From NCBI RefSeq assembly GCF_000472425.1, contig NZ_AXAI01000019.1, positions 1 through 64,000 on the forward strand: a stretch of 64,000 bases of DNA. Reading direction: 5' to 3'. Positions 34,843-42,554 of the stretch are shown here, one piece after another. How positions within the stretch are numbered: the first letter of the stretch is position 1; each line of letters starts with the position of its first letter. This DNA is from Bradyrhizobium sp. Tv2a-2. GTDB lineage: Bacteria > Pseudomonadota > Alphaproteobacteria > Rhizobiales > Xanthobacteraceae. Below the pieces are notes generated by a model, which was not told where the DNA came from, did not search any database, and saw only the letters and a list, made by a program, of their open reading frames with translations. A program made the translations under genes and the position numbers.

Positions 34843-35213
34843 ATGGGTCACTATGCTGGCGGCAAAAACGCGGTCACCGGTTCATCTGGCAACGTTGCTG
34901 CTGCGATTGCCTCGGCATCGCTGGCGGCCACCCCGGGGGTTGTCAACTATATATCCGGGTTTTCGGTGCGCGGCGCTGGCGCTGACTGCGGCAGCAGTGG
35001 TTCAGGTGACAGTCACCGGTGTGGCTGGTGGCACGTTGACCTACATCCACGCCGCCGTCGCCGGAGCCACGGCGCTCAATGCCACCGCTGGATGTCCAGT
35101 TCAATCCTCCGCTTCCCGCAAGCGCGGCCAACACGGCCATCACCGTATCCTGCCCGTCGCTCGGGTCCGGCAACACCAACAATAGCGTCAACGTGTACGG
35201 CTACCAGGGCTGA
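34843..35213 (+). pseudogene. Frameshifted beta-rich structural gene
   Basis: The gene starts with a strong AGGAGGGCACC site at ATG 34843 and reads MGHYAGGKNAVTGSSGNVAA up to about FSVRG. The coherent protein then continues in a second frame (TAAAVVQVTVTGVAGGTLTY, then AAVAGATALNATAG) and a third frame (FNPPLPASAANTAITVSCPS, SVNVYGYQG) to TGA at 35213. Two frameshifts break what was probably a 120-aa decoration or fibre-like protein. Either it is recently dead or the assembly has errors; the residual coding quality in all three pieces is high. Confidence 0.75.
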
Positions 35214-35328
35214 TGAGCGCGTTCGCGGGTTGATTTTGATTTGGCGGGGATGGGTTGCCTCGCCAGAAACCGGGCTCGCCGACGCCGGATGAACGCGCGG
35301 CGGGCCCGCCAATTACAGGAGTGGAGAT

Positions 35329-36027
35329 GTGGCGCGCGCTCGACCTGACGACGACGATGACGACGACATCCCGCCTCGCGTCGGCCGGCCACGTAGTCCG
35401 CGAGAACCGAGCCCCCCGGAGCCGCATGACCGCCCAGAATTCGCATCCCGCCTCCAGGTCATCCTCGACGCGATCGAAATCGGCGATCTCCCGAAGGACG
35501 TTCGGCTTCACTTGCAGATGGTGCTTAGACGCTGCGACCTTTTTCGGACAATCGACGCGAAGCGATTCCCCGAAAAAGGCGAGGAGAAGGTCACGCTGCT
35601 ATTGCGCACAATTGCCGAGAGCACGAATGGCCCCACCGCGCTGACCGAGCCGATCCTGCGATCGGTTTCAAGCTGCATGAAGCCTTCGTGGGTCGACCGG
35701 GGCCTGGAATGGATCGAGGCGTTCGACAGCGTCGATCTTGTCGGACTGCAGGCGACGCTGGCCGATCTGGGCATCGAGGACCAACTCACGCGTGTTCTGC
35801 GGCGGAAGCTGTTGGAAATTCTCGGGCCGCCCGTGGCGCCCAAACCGAAGCCGCAGAAGCCGACGACGAAGATGTCGCGACCGAAGTGTGTCTCGGAGCC
35901 GGCTTGGAATGAGTACGTGGCCCTGCGCGAGAAACTGAAGCGGCCGAAGGCGCGGATAGCAGCCTTAACCCACAATGCCTGTGCTAAGGGTGGATGCCGA
36001 CCTCTGCGAAGAATTCCGGTCCGTTAA
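35329..36027 (+). CDS. Hypothetical protein with Asp-rich N-terminus (232 aa)
   Basis: It starts at GTG 35329, with CAGGAGTGGAGAT upstream. After MARARP comes a run of seven Asp residues, a Pro-rich linker and a helical domain at about 40-165 (LQVILDAIEIGDLPKDVRLHL; WVDRGLEWIEAFDSVDLVGL), then a Pro/Lys-rich linker and a basic C-terminus. I recognise no family. A disordered acidic N-terminus and helical core would fit a regulatory or anti-host protein, but that is speculation. Confidence 0.5.
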   Translation: MARARPDDDDDDDIPPRVGRPRSPREPSPPEPHDRPEFASRLQVILDAIEIGDLPKDVRLHLQMVLRRCDLFRTIDAKRFPEKGEEKVTLLLRTIAESTNGPTALTEPILRSVSSCMKPSWVDRGLEWIEAFDSVDLVGLQATLADLGIEDQLTRVLRRKLLEILGPPVAPKPKPQKPTTKMSRPKCVSEPAWNEYVALREKLKRPKARIAALTHNACAKGGCRPLRRIPVR

Positions 36028-36156
36028 TGCATCTGACGCTCATACTTTGCTGGCGACAGACGTATGGGATTCTTCGCGTACTCGTCTTTCGTTCGTCGGT
36101 GATCACGAACATGCCGAGAGGCAGCTGGATCGACAGCCAAGCGAGCGTGTGGCTCT

Positions 36157-36318
36157 ATGAATGCACTTCCAACCAACATCGACATCGCCAAAGCTCGCCT
36201 GCCTGCGACGTATGAGCAAGCGAAGATTGCGCTTGCCTCGTGCCTTTTCGTGGGTGCCCACGATAGGTTCCGCCGAAAAGCCTATGAAGCCATTCTGGCC
36301 ATGAAAAAACGCCGCTAA
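36157..36318 (+). CDS. Short ORF (53 aa), possible truncated phage accessory gene
   Basis: The frame reads MNALPTNIDIAKARLPATYE then QAKIALASCLFV and ends KAYEAILAMKKRR. The LPxTYExAKxALAxC start resembles the N-terminus of longer phage proteins whose next part normally reads like a helical DNA-partition-associated domain. Here it diverges and stops early, so it may be a remnant. No ribosome-binding site is clear. Confidence 0.35.
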   Translation: MNALPTNIDIAKARLPATYEQAKIALASCLFVGAHDRFRRKAYEAILAMKKRR

Positions 36319-36496
36319 AAATTTAATCACTACCCCTTGTAGCAACGTGTACAATCCCCAATTGCCTATAATCCTCTGGACTCGCTAAGGATGCTCCCGC
36401 GCCCAGACGAGAAGGTCGGGTATGACCGGCATTATCGTCATGCTAACTTGAATCCCCCCTTGTAGGAACTTCGCGCAACCTCAGGGCGCGCGCAAC

Positions 36497-36649
36497 TCAT
36501 TTCTTCGACTTCAGCCCGATCTCGACCAGCCGCCTGATCGCCTCGGAGCGGCTCGGCAGGTCCTGCTGCTTGCGCCGCCACGCATCGATTGCGTCGACCT
36601 CGTCAGTCGACATCATCACCGGGATTCGCTGGTCTTTCTTTTCGCTCAT
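36497..36649 (-). CDS. Ribbon-helix-helix (Arc/CopG-type) repressor candidate, 50 aa
   Basis: The protein begins MSEKKDQRIPVMMSTDEVDA and continues IDAWRRKQQ, LPSRSEAIRRLVEIGLK. A short basic strand (RIPVMM), then a helix, a turn with PSRSEAIRRL and a second helix is the ribbon-helix-helix fold of MetJ/Arc repressors. Length (50 aa) is normal for that family. It is divergent from the gene at 36819, with an array of inverted and direct repeats between them, so autoregulation and control of the right-end genes is likely. It could govern the element's quiescence. Confidence 0.75.
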   Translation of the reverse strand: MSEKKDQRIPVMMSTDEVDAIDAWRRKQQDLPSRSEAIRRLVEIGLKSKK

Positions 36650-36680
36650 GACATCGATTTCTAGGGGCATTGGGCTCTTT

Positions 36681-36725
36681 GCACAAGTTGGTTGACATGT
36701 GCCAATTTATGGCACAAGTTGTGCC
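36681..36725. promoter_or_regulatory. Operator array upstream of the RHH gene
   Basis: The 10-mer GCACAAGTTG occurs at 36681-36690 and 36712-36721, 31 bp (three helical turns) apart. A perfect 7-bp inverted repeat with one central base occupies 36711-36725 (GGCACAA/TTGTGCC). A second one with a 7-bp spacer occupies 36698-36716 (TGTGCC/GGCACA) and shares a half-site with it. TTGACA at 36692-36697 could be a -35 box. Overlapping palindromes of this kind are classic repressor operators. Confidence 0.65.
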
Positions 36726-36818
36726 AGTTGTCCATATTCAAGCTGGGCAACCGTAAGCGCAGCCTGCGAGCGTTCCAGCGCCCGCAGACTGCTAATCCCC
36801 ACGGAAAGGATCATTTCC

Positions 36819-37352
36819 ATGAGAACTAAGATTGAGACTATCACACCCGCCGATCAAACCCGCCGAAACATCCTCACCGTCTTGGGATCGGCTGCGGCCG
36901 TTGCCGCCATCCCGGCCCCCGGGTCGGCACTCCATGCCGCTGAGCCTGACCCCATCTTCGCAGCGATCGAAACGCACAAGCGGGCCATGGCCGCATACGA
37001 CGAGCTTGTCGACCAGCAAGAGGGGCTAGAGGCAGCGATTCCGCAGGAACGTCAACGAACGACGAGCCCCAGCAAGATTGTGGAAAGCGATGACCCCAGA
37101 TGGATAGCTTTTCAACGAGAGATGGGCCGTGTGGGCGATGCTGAGAGCGATGCGGAATGTGCGCTCGCATCGGTGGTGCCGACGAGCGTTGCTGGCATTC
37201 TCGCTCTGCTAGAGCACGCCATCAAGATCGAGGAGGGGGTCGGCTTTCGCGACAATATCGTAGATGACGAGGGCGACCCGGAGGTTGAGCAAAACTGGTA
37301 CTACTTCGCCAATCGCAACATCGTCGCCGCGCTCCGCGCGATCTGTGCTTAG
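36819..37352 (+). CDS. Hypothetical protein with Tat-like N-terminus (177 aa)
   Basis: The ATG at 36819 follows GGAAAGGA. The N-terminus has TRRNILTVLGSAAAVAAIPA, a twin-arginine followed by a hydrophobic stretch and Ala-rich cleavage region, which resembles an exported-protein signal but may be a coincidence in a phage-type gene. The rest is helical and acidic. The first of three similar genes (36819, 37362, 37941) that may form one operon under the RHH operator. Function unknown. Confidence 0.55.
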   Translation: MRTKIETITPADQTRRNILTVLGSAAAVAAIPAPGSALHAAEPDPIFAAIETHKRAMAAYDELVDQQEGLEAAIPQERQRTTSPSKIVESDDPRWIAFQREMGRVGDAESDAECALASVVPTSVAGILALLEHAIKIEEGVGFRDNIVDDEGDPEVEQNWYYFANRNIVAALRAICA

Positions 37353-37361
37353 GAGGGCGCC

Positions 37362-37928
37362 ATGTCAAAAGCTGCGCGGAAGACCGCAACCAGGAAGGGT
37401 CTAGATCTGATCACGGCCACCCATCAGCGAAAGTTTCAGAAGCAGCCCGAGACTATCACATCCGCCGTCCCCGTTGTTGCGGCGGCGATGCCGACAGGCG
37501 ACGATGCGAAGCTGGTCGCGCTGGGGAGGCAGATATCCGCCCTGCGCGTGCTGGAAAGGGCGTCGGAGGTCGAATCCATGCGATGCAATGAGGCGTACGA
37601 TCAAATGACGCGCTCGAATCAAATGACGTGCTCGCGGAAGGAGGCGCTCGAGCATTCCGGCTTGGCGGCGGCCGAGCTGGCGGGCAACCTGATCTCTGAC
37701 CAGATGACCGAAGTCTACAAACAGATGCTCGGGCTACGGCCGACGACGCTGGAGGGCTACCGCGCACTCGCGCTTGCAATCGTCGAAAATTGCTGGTGCG
37801 ACGAAATCAACCTCGGCCAAGAAACGGGCGACGAGTGGGGAACGGCCGTGATCATTTCCTCGCTGACTGGCATCCCGATGCCTGACGATGACGGGCAGGC
37901 CTCCGCCGCCTGCGACATCTCCGCGTAG
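37362..37928 (+). CDS. Hypothetical protein (188 aa)
   Basis: It starts with a strong AGGAGGGCGCC site that overlaps the TAG stop of the previous gene. The protein has a basic N-terminus (MSKAARKTATRKGLDLITATH), a helical central part and an acidic C-terminus (PMPDDDGQASAACDISA). No family is recognised. It is 9 nt from the preceding gene and 12 nt from the next, so all three are one transcript. Confidence 0.55.
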   Translation: MSKAARKTATRKGLDLITATHQRKFQKQPETITSAVPVVAAAMPTGDDAKLVALGRQISALRVLERASEVESMRCNEAYDQMTRSNQMTCSRKEALEHSGLAAAELAGNLISDQMTEVYKQMLGLRPTTLEGYRALALAIVENCWCDEINLGQETGDEWGTAVIISSLTGIPMPDDDGQASAACDISA

Positions 37929-37940
37929 GAGGGCTGAGCC

Positions 37941-38213
37941 ATGGCGTATTTAATCAACATGGACGGCCCCGCCGTCTTTGCCTGCGAACTGGCACGCATC
38001 GATCGCCTCGGACCAAACCGTCGACTGATCTTTACGCTGCCCGAACCCGCCGAAAACGATGGCCAGCGCGTGGTGGCCGATCTCATCCTGCCGCTGGAGG
38101 CATTTCCGGCGATCATCAACGCGCTGGCAAGCGAAGCGTGGGCGTCGGGGGAGGCGCGCGAGATCACGCCTCAAGTGTTAACGGTGATGCAAACCGGCCC
38201 AGCAAGAAATTGA
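37941..38213 (+). CDS. Hypothetical protein (90 aa)
   Basis: It starts MAYLINMDGPAVFACELARI after an AGGAGGGCTGAGCC site. The composition suggests a compact beta-alpha fold (RRLIFTLPEPAENDG; VVADLILPLEAFPAIINAL). No motif is recognised. It is the last gene of the element before the rho-independent terminator and the tRNA. Confidence 0.55.
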   Translation: MAYLINMDGPAVFACELARIDRLGPNRRLIFTLPEPAENDGQRVVADLILPLEAFPAIINALASEAWASGEAREITPQVLTVMQTGPARN

Positions 38214-38232
38214 AGGACACCACCACCGAAGA

Positions 38233-38260
38233 GCCCGCCCGGTCGGCGGGCTTTTTCTTT
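38233..38260 (+). terminator. Rho-independent terminator of the right-end operon
   Basis: A perfect 7-bp GC stem (GCCCGCC at 38233-38239, GGCGGGC at 38245-38251) with a 5-nt loop is followed by TTTTTCTTTT. It ends E2 transcription before the tRNA-Lys gene, which faces it. Confidence 0.9.
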
Positions 38261-38352
38261 TGTCTTCATTTTGCGGACACTGCGCGGACACGAGAATCGG
38301 CATGGCGAAAAAGTCCCCGCTATACCCCGTAAGCCTTTGTATTATCTGAGAG

Positions 38353-38401
38353 TTTGGTGAGCGCGCTGGGGCTCGAACCCAGGACCCCGTGATTAAAAGT
38401 C
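38353..38401. repeat. attR-type site: 49-bp repeat within tRNA-Lys
   Basis: This is the right-hand copy of the repeat at 22886-22934. It comprises the anticodon loop to 3' end of the tRNA gene plus three bases beyond, so integration leaves the tRNA intact. Confidence 0.9.
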
Positions 38402-38430
38402 ACGTGCTCTACCGGCTGAGCTACGCGCTC
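38355..38430 (-). tRNA. trnK: tRNA-Lys (anticodon TTT)
   Basis: On the minus strand the acceptor stem GAGCGCG pairs with CGCGCTC, followed by discriminator A and an encoded CCA. The anticodon arm has loop CTTTTAA (anticodon TTT, 38395-38397). The T arm is CTGGG-TTCGAGC-CCCAG. It is 76 nt including CCA. The 3' half supplies the integration site of E2 and, apparently, of E1. Confidence 0.97.
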
Positions 38431-38650
38431 GCTCCAGAGGAAGCGGCTTGGTCGGTTGACACAACGCGGATCGCGCCGTTTTGGACCATGCTCCGGCCCG
38501 CGCTGTGTAGGGGCCCATCTTCCGTCGGTCAATAGTCGCGGCCCCGGTGCAGCTCGCCCGGAGGCCATGATTTGTGGATTTATGTGGTCGGGCAGACCGT
38601 TAGAAGCGTGCTTGCGCGGCCGACATGCACATCAGCTCCGACTGCTCCCG

Positions 38651-41455
38651 TCAGCCGTCGCGCGGCACCTCGGTGCCGATCCGCTGGGGTGGGGCGACCG
38701 GTAGCGCCACGGGACGCAGGCCGATCAGCTCGGCGGTGCGCACCGCCGTGTTGCGCCAGAAGGCAAAGGAATTGGCTCGCGACAGCTCGAGCGTCGCGAT
38801 GGCGACCGCCGCGAGGAAGGGCAGGCTTTGCAGCACCAACACGCCCGCAAAAAGATAGATTTCCCGAACCTGCTTGGTGTTGGTTCCAACCAGCACGGCG
38901 GCCCCGGCCAGCAGGAGGACCCCGATCACGGCCTCCCAGAATGCCTGGAACTCGATCGACATGCTGGACAGGCCGCCCTTGGACGTGCGGGCGAAGGCCA
39001 GATGTTCGGTGATCAAGCCCTGCGCCACCGCGCGGCTGACAGTCCATTGCACGCTCATGGCCGCGATCATGGCGCCGAGCATCTGCCCGGTCTTCACCGG
39101 CACGCGCAAACGGTACAGCACCAGGAAATGCACCAGCGAGACCACGAAGGACGCAACGATCGGCAGCGTCAGGATCTTGTCGGGAATGGCGATGTCGGCA
39201 AAGGCCACGATCGGGACCCAGATCAGGTTGAGGATCGCGACCACGACGCCGAGGCTCTCGGCCCCCAGCCAGTTTAGCCAGCCGAGGGAGAACTCGCGCT
39301 TCTGGTCGGGGGTCAGCCGGCTCCGGCCGGGCAGGAAGCGCCGCCAGTGCTTCTTGACGATCTGGAAGCCGCCATAGGCCCAGCGGTGGCGCTGTTTCTT
39401 GAAGGCCTCATAGGTGTCGGGCAACAGGCCCTGGCCGTAGCGGCGGTTGGTGTAGTGCGTGAGCCAGCCGAGTTCCTGGATCGCAAGGCCGAGGTCGGTG
39501 TCTTCGCAGATCGTGTCGCTGGACCAGCCGCCAGCCATGTCCATCGCCGCGCGGCGGATCAGGCACATCGTGCCATGCACGATGATGGCGTTTTCCTCGT
39601 TGCGCTGAACCATGCCGATGTCGAAGAAGCCGGCATATTCGCCATTCATGATGTAGTGCATCAACGACAGATCTTCGTCGCGATGGTCCTGTGGCGCTTG
39701 CACGAGGCCGACACGCGGATCGGCAAAGGCCGGCACCAGATCCTTCAGCCAGTCGGGATCGACAACATAGTCGGCATCGATAATGCCGATGATTTCCGCA
39801 TCCACCGCGGTGCGGTCCATGGCGATGCGAAGCGCGCCGGCCTTGAAGCCCTTGACCTTCTCGGCATTGATGAACTTGAAGCGCTCGCCGAGCGCGCGGC
39901 AGTGATCCTGGATCGGCTGCCAGAATGCCGGGTCAGGCGTGTTGTTGATGATGATGACGCATTCGTAGTTCGGGTAATCCAGCCGCGCCAGCGCATCGAG
40001 CGTCTGCTTGAGCATCTCCGGTGGCTCGAAATAGGCCGGCACATGGATCGAAACCTTGGGGTAGGGCGCGCCTTCCGGCAGCGCTGGCATAGCCTGTCCC
40101 TTGGCCAGAAGCCGCTGCGGCGGCCGGCCGAAAGCGACGGCTGCGATCTCCTCGATCCGCGCCATCGCGATCAGGATCAGCGGCACCAGAAGTGTCAGGC
40201 CAAGGGTCAGTGCAAAGGCCGAACCGAAGATGAAATAGTGGCCATCCCAAAAGGCAAATACGGTCGCGACCCAGGCACCGACGCCGTTGGCGGTCGCCGC
40301 GAGCACCAACGCCTGCAGTGGAGTAGGCCCGGCCAGCCGCAGGATCGGCAGCGACAGCAGGATGCCAACCAGGAGCGCAATGGTGGCGAGCTTCCAGTAG
40401 TCGGGATAGACGATCGGGCCGACCCAGGAAAATTTGGGCTCGAGCTCGGCGTTGAGAATGCCCCAGTAGGGACCGACGCCGCCTTCAAAATATTTCCAGG
40501 GCCGATCGATTCCCTCGACGATGTTGTATTCCATGCCGATGGATTCGGCGCGGGCGACAAAATTGCGCAGCACCCTGGCCTGCTGGAACGGGCCGGGATC
40601 TGCGTCCATCAGATTATAGCCGGCGCTCGGCCAGCCGAACTCGGCGAGCATCACCCGCTTGCCCGGATATTGGTTCCGCAGCTGCTGATAGATGATGAAC
40701 GCCTGGTCGACCGCCTGCGTGGACGAGAAGCGCTCCCAGTAGGGCAGCACGTGGGCTGCAATGAAATCAGTATTGGAGACGAGCGATGGATGTTCGCGCC
40801 AGATATTCCAGATTTCACCGGTGCTGACGGGAACGTTGACGGACTTCTTGACGCGCTGGATAAGCCTTGCGAGCCGCTGAACGTTGTTTTCCGCAAACGC
40901 CCATTTCAATGCGCCAGCTCTCTTGTCCTCGGCCTCCGGCTGTGCTTCCGCGTCGCGAAGCCGCTGGGCTTCTTCGAACAGGATTCTCTCGGTCTCCCCG
41001 GATTCGGGAGGTAGCCCAAGATTCTCGATCGGGATCTGCTCGCCTCGGTAGATGGTCTCGTTGCCGACCACGACGCCGATGACATTGCTGTTGCGCCGAG
41101 CGAGGTTGATGGCGGCGTCGATCTCGCGCTCGTTGCGGTCCTTGCGATCATCGATCCAGACGCCCACCGTCACCTTCAGGCCGAACTCGGCGGCGATTGG
41201 CGGCACCAGCTCGTTGCCTTCCGTCGAGGAGTATAGGCGGACCGCCCGGGTGATGGTGGAGAGCTTCTTTAAGTCGGCGCGAATCCTGTCGGGGTCGACG
41301 AGGACGTCGACGGTATGGCCCGGTTCGAACGGCGCGTAGGAGACGCTTGGCAGGAGCCCCTTGAAATCGGGGGCTTCCTGCTTGTCCTGGAGAATGCCCC
41401 AGAGCGCCGCATGAACAGCGCTGACAAACAGCAGAACGGCAACGACGGCGCGCAT
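38651..41455 (-). CDS. ndvB: Beta-glucan synthase with GH17 and GT2 domains (NdvB-like, 934 aa)
   Basis: A signal/anchor segment is followed by a GH17-type domain (about 30-340; acid/base Glu in VVVGNE, nucleophile Glu in MLAEFGWPSAG), membrane segments, a processive GT2 domain (about 465-710; IIDADYVVDPD, CEDTDLG, KKQRHRWAYG as the QxxRW motif) and more membrane helices. It should polymerise UDP-glucose across the inner membrane, with GH17 acting as periplasmic transglucosidase. Predicted mass of about 102 kDa fits the Bradyrhizobium NdvB I recall. With the divergent GH17 gene at 42555 it should make cyclic beta-(1,3)(1,6)-glucans, important for osmoadaptation and nodulation. Confidence 0.85.
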   Translation of the reverse strand: MRAVVAVLLFVSAVHAALWGILQDKQEAPDFKGLLPSVSYAPFEPGHTVDVLVDPDRIRADLKKLSTITRAVRLYSSTEGNELVPPIAAEFGLKVTVGVWIDDRKDRNEREIDAAINLARRNSNVIGVVVGNETIYRGEQIPIENLGLPPESGETERILFEEAQRLRDAEAQPEAEDKRAGALKWAFAENNVQRLARLIQRVKKSVNVPVSTGEIWNIWREHPSLVSNTDFIAAHVLPYWERFSSTQAVDQAFIIYQQLRNQYPGKRVMLAEFGWPSAGYNLMDADPGPFQQARVLRNFVARAESIGMEYNIVEGIDRPWKYFEGGVGPYWGILNAELEPKFSWVGPIVYPDYWKLATIALLVGILLSLPILRLAGPTPLQALVLAATANGVGAWVATVFAFWDGHYFIFGSAFALTLGLTLLVPLILIAMARIEEIAAVAFGRPPQRLLAKGQAMPALPEGAPYPKVSIHVPAYFEPPEMLKQTLDALARLDYPNYECVIIINNTPDPAFWQPIQDHCRALGERFKFINAEKVKGFKAGALRIAMDRTAVDAEIIGIIDADYVVDPDWLKDLVPAFADPRVGLVQAPQDHRDEDLSLMHYIMNGEYAGFFDIGMVQRNEENAIIVHGTMCLIRRAAMDMAGGWSSDTICEDTDLGLAIQELGWLTHYTNRRYGQGLLPDTYEAFKKQRHRWAYGGFQIVKKHWRRFLPGRSRLTPDQKREFSLGWLNWLGAESLGVVVAILNLIWVPIVAFADIAIPDKILTLPIVASFVVSLVHFLVLYRLRVPVKTGQMLGAMIAAMSVQWTVSRAVAQGLITEHLAFARTSKGGLSSMSIEFQAFWEAVIGVLLLAGAAVLVGTNTKQVREIYLFAGVLVLQSLPFLAAVAIATLELSRANSFAFWRNTAVRTAELIGLRPVALPVAPPQRIGTEVPRDG

Positions 41456-41649
41456 CGCGACTAGACCAGATGGGGCACGGGGTAAGAGAAGCGAACCTGT
41501 CCCCAGGGTTCGGCCGACGGGACGGCGACTTTAGGATAGTGCTGCCACGCCATTAAACAACAGGCATGGCGGCATGGCAGTTTAAGGGCGTTGTTCCAAT
41601 GCCGATGATGCGCAATCGTTCCTGAACCTGCTGTGAACCGTGGGGCGCG

Positions 41650-42231
41650 CTATTTCGCCGCTGGCTGCGGCGAGGCGGTCGGTTGTGGCGAGGAGGCGGG
41701 GGCAGGCGCGGCGGAGCCAGCCGTCGTGGACGGCTGAGACGACGGAGGTGCGGCCGCAGCCTGTGGCTGGGCGTTGGGGTTGATCCAGCAGGCCTGGACG
41801 TGGTTGCTGAGGCTGTTCGGCACCTTGTCATCGATCTGGGCGAAGAAGCGGGTGAGGCAGCGGAACGCCGCCTGGACATGCCCGCCGGGGCAGCCGAAAC
41901 GGTCATAGAGATCGAGGTGACGGAATGCGGTATCGAGATCGTCTCTGAACATGAGCTGGACCACGCGGCGGCCGAGCCAGACGCATTCGGGATTGCCGGC
42001 GGGGCCGTTGATGGCCTGAGCCGCTTCAACAAATTCGTCGATCTTGCGTTGATTCTCCTTGGACGCATCGGCCGGATTGGCGGGCGCTTGCTTGCCCTGG
42101 TCCTGGGCGTGGTTGTCGCCACTCTGGGCGAACGAGGGAGCGGCGCTGCCGACGCTTATGAGGACAACAAGCCCGGGAATTGCGAGACGGCGCACAAACG
42201 ATTTCTGAAGCTCAAGCACGCGTCGACGCAT
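41650..42231 (-). CDS. Secreted hypothetical protein between ndvB and ndvC (193 aa; NdvD candidate)
   Basis: It has an N-terminal hydrophobic signal (FVRRLAIPGLVVLISVGSAA, cleavage near FAQS), a helical periplasmic part with several Cys (PECVWLGRR, YDRFGCPGG, FRCLTR, QACWIN) and a Pro/Ala-rich C-terminus. Four cysteines suggest disulfides. A third glucan gene, ndvD, has been reported between ndvB and ndvC in Bradyrhizobium, with a size of about 26 kDa as I recall; this protein is about 21 kDa, so the match is only positional. It is cotranscribed or near-cotranscribed with ndvB (195-bp gap). Confidence 0.65.
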   Translation of the reverse strand: MRRRVLELQKSFVRRLAIPGLVVLISVGSAAPSFAQSGDNHAQDQGKQAPANPADASKENQRKIDEFVEAAQAINGPAGNPECVWLGRRVVQLMFRDDLDTAFRHLDLYDRFGCPGGHVQAAFRCLTRFFAQIDDKVPNSLSNHVQACWINPNAQPQAAAAPPSSQPSTTAGSAAPAPASSPQPTASPQPAAK

Positions 42232-42554
42232 GGATTCCCCAAATGTCTCAAAAACCTTCCGCTGCCCTCAAGCCCCACGGATGCGGCGGTGATGCCGACC
42301 AAATAGGTCTCCAATGCGGCAGAGGCGTCTGCCTGATCCCATGACCTGTATTTGAGATTTTGTCCAGCAAAGCCACAACTTTATCGCTTTGGCAGTCAAT
42401 CGTCGCGGCCAGGCGGTCGTTGCTGCGGCAAAGCGGCGGGCTTTTCGGCCAGTGCGCTGGTCGGCCACTGATGAATAGGCCCCACACAGGCTCCTCATAG
42501 GCCTCTTGGCAGACGGCCAGCTTCCGGCTAATTCCTGCGTCCCCCGGCTGGAGG
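42232..42554. promoter_or_regulatory. Divergent intergenic region between the secreted protein and ndvC
   Basis: The genes on either side run apart, so both promoters should be here. I see no gene and no box that I would trust. Confidence 0.4.

Larger units (their letters stand above)
22886..38401. mobile_element. 15.5-kb phage-like/satellite-like integrated element (E2) at tRNA-Lys
   Basis: The element is bounded by a perfect 49-bp direct repeat (22886-22934 and 38353-38401) made of the 3' part of tRNA-Lys. It carries a tyrosine integrase at the left end, an excisionase-like protein, a replication operon with a topoisomerase VI-A-like protein, TerS-like and TerL proteins, fibre-like proteins, a ribbon-helix-helix gene and a terminator just before the tRNA. 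I find no portal, protease, capsid, tape measure or lysis gene. It is either a capsid-less satellite or a prophage deleted for structural genes. The intact integrase and identical ends suggest it could still excise. Confidence 0.8.

Noticed and set aside
39347..41014. 555-aa plus-strand open frame
   Set aside because: It is antisense to the ndvB-like gene, whose GH17 and GT2 motifs are unmistakable; such long shadow frames are normal in GC-rich coding DNA.
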